Assembly: GCA_024222895.1 (NCBI GenBank)
Contig: JAAEOR010000321.1
Span: forward strand, 1-32,038
Direction: 5' to 3'
Origin: Hyphomicrobiales bacterium
GTDB taxonomy: Bacteria; Pseudomonadota; Alphaproteobacteria; Rhizobiales; Kaistiaceae
Length of the DNA: 32,038 nt
Position 1 is the first letter of the stretch. The number at the start of each line of letters is the position of its first letter. The notes below the pieces were generated by a model, which saw only the letters and a program-made list of their open reading frames with translations, was not told where the DNA came from and did no database searches. This document shows positions 24,247 through 32,038 of this stretch, piece by piece. The position numbers and the translations under genes were made by a program.

Positions 24247-25224
24247 ATGATGACCGAGCGACCATCCAGATCCGAAACAACTGCCGGCGCGGATGCGACG
24301 GCGAAACAGGTGCCTCGGCGGCTCGCTCGCGAGCCCATGCGCTGGCTTGTGCTGGCTGTTCCGTATCTGTGGCTACTTCTCCTGTTCTTCGTGCCCTTCC
24401 TGATCGTCATCAAGATCTCTTTCTCCCTGGCTGCGATCGCGCAGCCTCCCTACACACCGGTGTTCGACATCACCGAAGGCCTGGCGGGGATTGTCGAAGC
24501 GGTCCGGTCATTTACGCTCGACAACTACCTCTGGCTGACCGAGGATGTCCTTTACCTTCGCGCTTACCTTTCCAGCCTTGAAATCGCGATCGTATCCACC
24601 GGGCTCGTTCTCCTGATCGGATACCCGATCGCCTATGGCATGGCGCGGTCGCCGAGCGCCTGGCGTCTGCCGCTGGTGATGCTGATCATCCTGCCGTTCT
24701 GGACGTCATTCCTCATTCGCGTCTACGCGTGGATCGGTATCCTCAAGAAAGAGGGACTGCTCAACCAGGCCCTGCTCGCGCTGGGCGTCATCTCAGAACC
24801 GCTCACGATCCTGAACACCAACGCCGCCGTCTATATCGGCATCGTCTACTCCTACCTGCCGTTCATGGTGCTCCCGGTTTATGCGTCGCTGGAAAGACTG
24901 GACACGACATTGCTCGAGGCCGCCTCCGACCTCGGCTGCCGACCGATACGGGCCTTCTGGTCGATAACCTTTCCCTTGTCGCTGCCCGGCGTCGTCGCCG
25001 GCTGCTTTCTGGTCTTCATTCCCGTTACCGGGGAGTTCATCATTCCGGATCTGCTCGGAGGATCCGAGACGCTGATGATCGGCAAGACATTGTGGTCGGA
25101 GTTCTTCAGCAACCGCGACTGGCCGCTTGCCTCAGCGGTCGCGGTGGTCCTCCTGCTGTTTCTGGTCGTCCCGATCGTGCTCTTCCAGAATCACGAGGTG
25201 AAGCGGGCGGAGCGCGGCGACTGA
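24247..25224 (+). CDS. potH: Polyamine ABC importer permease 1
   Basis: An inner-membrane subunit of 325 residues with six predicted helices; the first lies at about 38-60. The EAA loop that contacts the ATPase reads LLEAASDLGCRPIRAFWSIT, with the family's conserved Gly. The start is the ATG directly after the potG stop; ATG 24250 is a possible alternative. It is one base away from the next permease, so the two are co-translated. Family PotB/PotH; the orthologous role follows from the PotF/PotG context. Confidence 0.95.
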   Translation: MMTERPSRSETTAGADATAKQVPRRLAREPMRWLVLAVPYLWLLLLFFVPFLIVIKISFSLAAIAQPPYTPVFDITEGLAGIVEAVRSFTLDNYLWLTEDVLYLRAYLSSLEIAIVSTGLVLLIGYPIAYGMARSPSAWRLPLVMLIILPFWTSFLIRVYAWIGILKKEGLLNQALLALGVISEPLTILNTNAAVYIGIVYSYLPFMVLPVYASLERLDTTLLEAASDLGCRPIRAFWSITFPLSLPGVVAGCFLVFIPVTGEFIIPDLLGGSETLMIGKTLWSEFFSNRDWPLASAVAVVLLLFLVVPIVLFQNHEVKRAERGD

Positions 25225-25225
25225 C

Positions 25226-26038
25226 ATGCAGGGGCGCGCTTCATGGTTCAACGTCGTGTCCGTTTCGCTGGGAATGGCGTTTCTGTATCTGCCGATACTG
25301 ATACTGGTAATCTATTCGTTTAATGAATCCCGGCTGGTGACCGTCTGGGCCGGCTTCTCAACCAAATGGTACGGAGAACTCCTCACCAACCGACCGCTCC
25401 TCGACGCGGCCTGGGTTACGCTGCGGGTGGGGCTGGTATCGGCGACGGTAGCGACGGTCCTCGGAACGATGGCGGCGATAGCTCTGGTCCGTTTCGGACG
25501 ATTCTCCGGCCGGATGCTCTTTTCCGGCATGATCTATGCGCCGTTGGTCATGCCGGACGTGATCATCGGCCTGTCGCTGCTCCTCCTTTTCGTTGCCGTC
25601 GACTTTGCCCGCGGCTTCTGGACCATCATCCTGGCTCACGTAACCCTTTCGATGTGCTTCGTCGCCATCGTTGTTCAGTCACGGCTCGTCACGTTTGACC
25701 GAAACCTCGAAGAGGCGGCCCTCGACCTTGGATGTCCCCCTTTGCGGGTCTTCTTTCAGATCACGCTGCCGCTGATCGCCCCGGCGATCGTCGCGGGCTG
25801 GATGCTCGCCTTCACACTATCCCTCGACGATCTGGTCATCGCCAGCTTCACCAGCGGCCCCGGGGCGACGACTTTGCCCATGAAGATATACAGCCAGGTC
25901 CGACTTGGGGTCACACCGGAAATCAATGCCGTCAGCACGATCCTTGTCGCACTCGTGGCGATTGGCGTCCTGAGCGTGTCATTGGTTGCCAAGCGACGCG
26001 AGATACAGCGCCGACGCGCAGAGAAGCACTCAGGCTGA
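25226..26038 (+). CDS. potI: Polyamine ABC importer permease 2
   Basis: The second membrane subunit, 270 residues, with six hydrophobic segments starting at residue 10. The EAA loop reads LEEAALDLGCPPLRVFFQIT. LAFTLSLDDLVIASFTSGP near residue 190 is characteristic of PotC/PotI. ATG 25226 follows the preceding stop by one base, with GGAG upstream. Its stop is convergent with the AsmA-family gene; the 56-base gap holds a hairpin (26048-26069). Completes the four-gene importer. Confidence 0.95.
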   Translation: MQGRASWFNVVSVSLGMAFLYLPILILVIYSFNESRLVTVWAGFSTKWYGELLTNRPLLDAAWVTLRVGLVSATVATVLGTMAAIALVRFGRFSGRMLFSGMIYAPLVMPDVIIGLSLLLLFVAVDFARGFWTIILAHVTLSMCFVAIVVQSRLVTFDRNLEEAALDLGCPPLRVFFQITLPLIAPAIVAGWMLAFTLSLDDLVIASFTSGPGATTLPMKIYSQVRLGVTPEINAVSTILVALVAIGVLSVSLVAKRREIQRRRAEKHSG

Positions 26039-26047
26039 ACCTTAACC

Positions 26048-26069
26048 CGCATTCTCGCACTCAAATGCG
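26048..26069. terminator. Hairpin between convergent potI and AsmA-family genes
   Basis: CGCATT (26048-26053) and AATGCG (26064-26069) form a six-pair stem with a ten-base loop in the 56-base convergent gap. There is no long T tract on either side, so it is at best a weak bidirectional terminator. The position supports that use. Confidence 0.35.
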
Positions 26070-26094
26070 ATCGGCAACCTGTGTGGGGTGGGAG

Positions 26095-27957
26095 TTAGCC
26101 ACCAGAGGGGAGCGGATCCTCCGGTGCCACAGCGCTCCGATCTATCGGCGGACCAAGATCAGGCAGCAGACGCCAGTTATCCCAGGTACCGTTGATCATG
26201 AAGGGTACATCGCGGGGGCCGCCGCCATCATCGGGTTCGGTCAAGCCCAGGACGCCACGCGCCTCGATGGTTGGCGTGAGCAACCCCACCTGCCCCGCCA
26301 TCATCAAGTTCAACGTCTCCGCTTCCGCATGGAAATCGTCGGTGGTGACGAATCCGCCGGCAAGCGCCAGGGTTCCCATAGCGGCCGAAAAGACAGTCGA
26401 TCCCGAGAGGCTGGCCGGATCCTTGATCGCGGCGGGCAGGGTGGACAAGTCGGCCAGTTCGAAAGTGCCCTCGGTGATCGAAATCGTCGCCTGACCCGAG
26501 AGGCTGCCGATGAACTCCCGCAAGTCGCGGCCTTTGCCCGCGAGTTCGAGGTTGGCATCCACGACGCCGCGGAGTCCGGCGAGCCCGATCTTGTCGAGGA
26601 CTTCCGCGGCACTGGCATCAACCAGTTCCAACTGCGCCGAACCGACCAGGTCCACGCCGCGTGACTGCAGGGTGGCACGGGCCTCGGCGAAACCGTCTTC
26701 AAGCTGCATCTCACCAACGGACACGGACAGTTCGCCATCATCAAGGATGATAGTCGTCGCTGTTCGGCCGATTTCGGCGTCACCAAGAATCAGTTGATTG
26801 GTCGAAACCCGCAGATCGAGAGCGCCCATGGCGTCGAGCGGCATCGCAGTCGGCGCGGACTGCCACGGCCCATCGGCAGTCATGCCGATCTGAAGGGCGT
26901 CGACATATGGAGAAAGATCGAGTGTTTCGAACGCCAGCGTACCTTGAACCCGGCTGTGTCCATCGACGCTGGTCACCGCAATCGCGCCGTCGGCGACGTT
27001 GCCGTCGAACTCAACCGAAGCCTCGGTGATCGCTACCGACGGCCCAAGCCAGTTGACCTTCCCGGAAACTGACCCGGCACCGAAGATCGCCCCGGAGCCG
27101 ACATCGGCCCCCATCCACTCGACGACCCGGCGGACCGACGGGGTTGTCAACTGTATGTCGCCTTCAAGCTGGGTTCCGTCCAATTGCAGCGCGGCACCAT
27201 CAAAAGCCAGCTCGAGCGGGGTGGCGGAAAGAGCAATACGCAATGGCGAGCTTCCCCCCGCCAGCCAATCAAGCGGCGTGTCGACGGCCCCACTGAACTC
27301 GACCGGCTCGCCGCGCCAGATGAAAGACCCTTCGCCCTCCGCCGCCTGAGTGGTGCTGGTCCAGTCGAACCGGGCGTCGACCTTGGTCAGTTCCTCCTGT
27401 CGGCCCGTGTGTTTGTCGGTGTAGGTGATGATGCCGTCCCGGATCAGGAATCGGCCCAGTCGGATATCGGCCGGGGGCGATCGCGGGGCAGAATCGTCCG
27501 TGCTGCCTTCCTTGTCCCCTTTGGAGATCTGACTGCCCACGACCCCCTGGTCGAGAATCCAGTTTCCACGCCCGTCTTCGCCGGTACGAAGATTGATTCG
27601 CGGATTGGACAGGCGGAAGCGGGCAAACTCAATCCTGCCTGCCAGGAGCGGCAGGAGCTCGATTTTCCCGGTCATGGTCTCAATGTCCATGAACGGCTCT
27701 TCGCCCATACCTTCCGGGTTGGCCAGAGTCGCGTCACTCAGGCGCACGGTAAGGTATGGGTAGAGGCTGATGCTTGGCTCGCCGCGAAAGGTAAAGTCAC
27801 GGCCGGTCCAATAGGCGATCTGGTCGCTGATCTGCCGCTTGACCACCTCGGTGGAAATAATGAACGGCGCAGCGGCAACCAGCCCCACCAAAACCACCAC
27901 AATTATCAGGGCACCGACCAGAAGCCGCCGCCCACGTTTGGGCTTCTTTGTTCCCAT
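26095..27957 (-). CDS. AsmA-family envelope protein
   Basis: A large membrane-anchored periplasmic protein of the AsmA superfamily, whose members are implicated in outer-membrane assembly and inter-membrane lipid transport. 620 residues from ATG 27957, preceded by AAGAGGG. The frame is open further upstream, but that part overlaps the promoter side of the next gene and lacks the family look. A basic N-terminus and a helix at 12-34 anchor the protein. AsmA-like text follows (WTGRDFTFRGEPSISLYPYL, then LSDATLANPEGM), and the C-terminus has the typical LMMAGQVGLLTPTIEARGVL ending. The bulk should be beta-rich. It is divergent from acetoacetyl-CoA synthetase by 143 bases. The specific cargo or partner is unknown. 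Confidence 0.9.
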   Translation of the reverse strand: MGTKKPKRGRRLLVGALIIVVVLVGLVAAAPFIISTEVVKRQISDQIAYWTGRDFTFRGEPSISLYPYLTVRLSDATLANPEGMGEEPFMDIETMTGKIELLPLLAGRIEFARFRLSNPRINLRTGEDGRGNWILDQGVVGSQISKGDKEGSTDDSAPRSPPADIRLGRFLIRDGIITYTDKHTGRQEELTKVDARFDWTSTTQAAEGEGSFIWRGEPVEFSGAVDTPLDWLAGGSSPLRIALSATPLELAFDGAALQLDGTQLEGDIQLTTPSVRRVVEWMGADVGSGAIFGAGSVSGKVNWLGPSVAITEASVEFDGNVADGAIAVTSVDGHSRVQGTLAFETLDLSPYVDALQIGMTADGPWQSAPTAMPLDAMGALDLRVSTNQLILGDAEIGRTATTIILDDGELSVSVGEMQLEDGFAEARATLQSRGVDLVGSAQLELVDASAAEVLDKIGLAGLRGVVDANLELAGKGRDLREFIGSLSGQATISITEGTFELADLSTLPAAIKDPASLSGSTVFSAAMGTLALAGGFVTTDDFHAEAETLNLMMAGQVGLLTPTIEARGVLGLTEPDDGGGPRDVPFMINGTWDNWRLLPDLGPPIDRSAVAPEDPLPSGG

Positions 27958-28100
27958 CCGCCAACTGCCCTCTTGACTGCCCTGCCCCCCGATAGGAAGA
28001 AACCCGAACATCCGCAAGGGTTTTGTTCGGTATTCCCAACTCTCTCGGCAGCCGCAAGCGTTGAGTCCGGGCAGAATCCCAAGCCAGGAAGGAATCCGTC

Positions 28101-30059
<1,959 letters not shown>

Positions 30060-30109
30060 GCCGCTTCTCCCTGCCCCGGGTTGTCCCATGCCGGAAATCC
30101 TGGGCATGC

Positions 30110-30138
30110 ACACATTTTGGTGTGTCAGCGGCTGATAC
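30110..30138. other. Hairpin and 17-bp dyad downstream of acsA
   Basis: ACACA (30110-30114) and TGTGT (30121-30125) form a short hairpin. Overlapping it, GTGTCAGC (30122-30129), a central G, and GCTGATAC (30131-30138) make a near-perfect 17-bp palindrome with one G/T-type mismatch per arm. It might be a terminator-associated structure or a protein-binding dyad; no function is recognised. Confidence 0.3.
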
Positions 30139-30207
30139 GGAAAAACGTGTCAACTGAGCGGTGCTGGATTGCCCCATCGACAGTTTTGGCGTCACCTGGA
30201 AGCCGCT

Positions 30208-30229
30208 CATTCCCGCGTAGGCGGGAATG
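30208..30229. repeat. REP-like hairpin CATTCCCGC/GCGGGAATG
   Basis: A perfect 9-bp stem, CATTCCCGC (30208-30216) and GCGGGAATG (30221-30229), closes a GTAG loop. The core ATTCCCGC-GCGGGAAT is a motif I know as a widely dispersed extragenic palindrome in many proteobacterial genomes. It lies between acsA and the chorismate mutase gene and has no T tract, so a REP-like element is likelier than a classical terminator. Confidence 0.6.
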
Positions 30230-30291
30230 CAGAAAGTAAAAGAACTATAGCTTCGAAAAAGCGCCGTACCGCCACACCGCCGAGATTTGCC

Positions 30292-30843
30292 ATGATCGTC
30301 AGACTGCGTTTTGTCGTTATTGCCCTGCTTCTGGCCACAACAGCCGCTGCCGAGGGCCCATCGCCCGATTCGATCCACGCCGTTCGCCTGGCCATGACCG
30401 ACCGGCTGATGATCATGGTCGAAGTCGCCCGATTCAAATGGAACGGCAAGATCCCCATCGAGGACCTTGAGCGCGAGGCGGTCGTGCTTGAACAAACAGT
30501 CGACCAGGCGGTCGCCAGTGGCGTCGACCCCCGGCTGGCAACCGCGCTGGTACGCTCTCAGATCGCTGCGGCAAAGGCCCTGCAGGGATCGCTGTTCGAG
30601 AAGTGGCAGGCGGACTCCGTCGGGCAGTTCGATGACGCCGCGGACCTGACCGAAACACTGCGTCCGGCGATCGGCCGGCTCACTGCTGCACTGATCGAAG
30701 CCGTGGCCGGCGCCGAGACGAATCTGGCTGACTGCGAGGTGATCGAAACCCTGGCACCCGTCCCGCCAGAGCTCGCCGCGTTTTCTGATGCCTGGGCGGT
30801 TGCCGTCGCCGGCGTCACTGAGGACCCGGAGGAATGCCGATAA
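30292..30843 (+). CDS. Secreted chorismate mutase, AroQ-gamma type
   Basis: Predicted to convert chorismate to prephenate in the periplasm. 183 residues from ATG 30292; residues 1-20 are a signal peptide ending TTAAA before EG, so the upstream in-frame ATG (30169) is unlikely. The mature protein is all-helical. R38 (TDRL), K49 (ARFKW), R61 (DLERE) and Q98 (AKALQ) have spacings of 11, 12 and 37 residues. These equal the spacing of the active-site R49, K60, R72 and E109 of the secreted Mycobacterium tuberculosis enzyme as I remember it. PIEDLEREAVVLEQ and QIAAAKALQ closely resemble enterobacterial secreted AroQ. No prephenate or aromatic genes are nearby, and the periplasmic role is unknown. 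The C-terminal 60 residues are less conserved. Confidence 0.82.
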   Translation: MIVRLRFVVIALLLATTAAAEGPSPDSIHAVRLAMTDRLMIMVEVARFKWNGKIPIEDLEREAVVLEQTVDQAVASGVDPRLATALVRSQIAAAKALQGSLFEKWQADSVGQFDDAADLTETLRPAIGRLTAALIEAVAGAETNLADCEVIETLAPVPPELAAFSDAWAVAVAGVTEDPEECR

Positions 30844-30982
30844 TCAACTCGCGCATCGTCAATCTACCAAGCCATCAAGTGAAAGCCCGGCCGAGGGATC
30901 GCTTTTGCATCCTTCGCCGGTTCGTGGTCTGCTAGTAAAAGGCGGCACGTGAACGGTCGCGGCAGCGGGAAGGTTGGCGCCA

Positions 30983-31092
30983 ATGTATGAGACGAGGACG
31001 GCAAGAAGCTCTTTGTAATCGACGGTCATACCGACCTGTGGGATGCTCGGCCGGAAAACCGTCGGAATCGATTCGGTTCAACCTTCGTCGAC
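30983..31092 (+). pseudogene. Frameshifted N-terminus of the amidohydrolase
   Basis: ATG TAT GA at 30983-30990 follows GGGAAGG at a good distance and looks like the authentic start, but after it the frame runs into a stop within 12 codons. Shifting frame at about 30990 yields DEDGKKLFVIDGH (from 30991) and then continues in the downstream amidohydrolase frame. In that frame a TGA occurs at 30988-30990. One base appears to be missing (expected MYE-DEDGKK). The segment carries the first metal-ligand motif, read here as DGHTD; many relatives have HxH, so the second His is replaced by Asp. This may be a genuine mutation or a sequencing error. Confidence 0.65.
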
Positions 31093-32004
31093 GTGTACCG
31101 GGACAGCCACAAGGGGATGACACCGCCGGATCAGATTTGGCCACGTGATCGCTTCGACTATTACGGCGTTGAAGCGGCAGCCAAGGATCTGTTCGAAGAT
31201 GGCTATTGCGACATGGCCATCCTGCTGCCGACCTACCTCTATGCCTTCTACAAACGCGGCTTCAACACCACCGAGCAGTGTTCCGCCCTCAAAGACGCCT
31301 ATCCGGAAAAAACAATCCTCGCAGGCCGAATGGACCCGAGAGACGGTCAGCGTGGTCTCGACCAGCTTGAAGCGGATCATGCCCGTTGGAAGTTTCGCAG
31401 CGTCAAGATCTACACGGCCGAATGGACCGATGAATCCAAGGGCTATTCCCTCAAGGAAGATTCAGTCGGAACGTATCTTGAGAAGTGTCGAGAACTGGGC
31501 GTAGATATCATCCACATCCACAAGGGCCCGACGATCCATCCGCTCAATATCGACGCGTTCGACGTGCGCGATGTGGACCCGGTCGCAACGGCATTCCCCG
31601 ACCTGAAGTTCGTGATCGATCATTGCGGCATCCCGCGCATTGACGATTTCTGCTGGATTGCCTTCCAGGAACCCAACGTCTATGGCGGCTTGTCGGTTGT
31701 CTCTGCCTTCGTCTATCGCCGGCCGCGCTACTTCGCCGAAATGATGTGCGACCTTCTCTTCTTCGTGGGTCCGGACCGGCTGATTCTTGGCACTGATTAC
31801 GGCATCTACAGCCCAAAATGGATCATCGAATCCTTCATGGACTTCAGCTTTGACAACGCAACCGCCGAAGAAGCCGGCACCCAGCTCACCCTCGACGTCA
31901 AGGCCAAGATTCTCGGACTGAACGCCGCGCGGCTCTACGATATTCCGGTCCCCGACGAGTGCTACCAGCCAGCGCCGGAGCCGGCCGAGCAAGCGGCAGA
32001 GTAA
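31093..32004 (+). CDS. Amidohydrolase-2 (ACMSD-like) family protein
   Basis: The main in-frame part of a metal-dependent hydrolase or decarboxylase of TIM-barrel fold, 303 residues from a GTG at 31093. Family text is clear: KIYTAEWTDESKGY (about 118-131), IIHIHKGPTIHPLN (138-152) with a metal-site His, VIDHCGIPRIDDF (172-184) and GTDYGIYSPKW (about 232-242), which gives the catalytic Asp. The GTG start is poor and omits about 36 residues, including the first metal-ligand motif encoded at 31021-31040, so as it stands the product would be inactive. The true gene most likely starts at 30983 and is broken by one missing base. The substrate is unknown. Confidence 0.85.
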   Translation: MYRDSHKGMTPPDQIWPRDRFDYYGVEAAAKDLFEDGYCDMAILLPTYLYAFYKRGFNTTEQCSALKDAYPEKTILAGRMDPRDGQRGLDQLEADHARWKFRSVKIYTAEWTDESKGYSLKEDSVGTYLEKCRELGVDIIHIHKGPTIHPLNIDAFDVRDVDPVATAFPDLKFVIDHCGIPRIDDFCWIAFQEPNVYGGLSVVSAFVYRRPRYFAEMMCDLLFFVGPDRLILGTDYGIYSPKWIIESFMDFSFDNATAEEAGTQLTLDVKAKILGLNAARLYDIPVPDECYQPAPEPAEQAAE

Positions 32005-32038
32005 ACGAGTCGAACGGCTTCGATCCCCGCCACCGACC

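Overview
The window is a GC-rich (about 60-65% by eye), densely coded stretch of bacterial chromosome. The gene content suggests a free-living alphaproteobacterium, perhaps Rhodospirillales-like: Entner-Doudoroff genes, a PotFGHI/Puu polyamine cluster, acetoacetyl-CoA synthetase, a CecR/Ybh efflux operon and an ACMSD-like amidohydrolase. The taxonomy is inferred from protein style, not from a marker gene. No tRNA, rRNA, CRISPR array or intact mobile element was seen.

Layout. 1-518: no confident gene, but the minus strand carries what looks like domain V/VI of a decayed group II intron. 519-5325: sugar-acid catabolism, with edd (-), a small membrane protein (+), zwf (-) and a divergent SMP-30 lactonase (+) that could supply the lactonase step between Zwf and Edd. 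5425-6837: a secreted protein with duplicated Cys-pair domains and a C-terminal MliC-like domain, ending at a strong terminator. 7003-9660: a MATE exporter (+) convergent with an MFS transporter (-). 9714-13577 (-): a tightly coupled operon of TetR/CecR-type regulator, HlyD-like lipoprotein, ABC ATPase and ABC-2 permease, each junction a 4-base ATGA overlap, with a 22-bp operator-like dyad upstream. 13755-18155 (-): a 1466-residue TIR - STAND NTPase - transmembrane - coiled coil - TPR protein with twelve nearly identical 48-residue repeats. 18319-21617 (-): PuuB-like oxidase, stand-alone cupin and PuuA-like ligase, divergent from 21963-26038 (+), the PotF-G-H-I polyamine ABC importer. 26095-27957 (-): an AsmA-family protein. 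28101-30059 (+): acetoacetyl-CoA synthetase. 30292-30843 (+): a predicted secreted AroQ-gamma chorismate mutase. 30983-32004 (+): an amidohydrolase whose first codons appear frameshifted.

The genes form clear modules. Zwf, the SMP-30 lactonase and Edd fit the oxidation of glucose-6-phosphate to KDPG. PotFGHI would import putrescine or spermidine, and PuuA/PuuB would glutamylate and oxidise it. The CecR/Ybh-like operon is a self-regulated export pump. The best candidate for a poorly described system is the TIR-STAND protein. Its single transmembrane segment, between the NTPase and the repeat sensor, implies cytoplasmic TIR/NTPase and periplasmic repeats, and the repeats show internal block duplication. 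Other leads are the MliC-like secreted protein, the secreted chorismate mutase, the intron relic and the frameshifted amidohydrolase.
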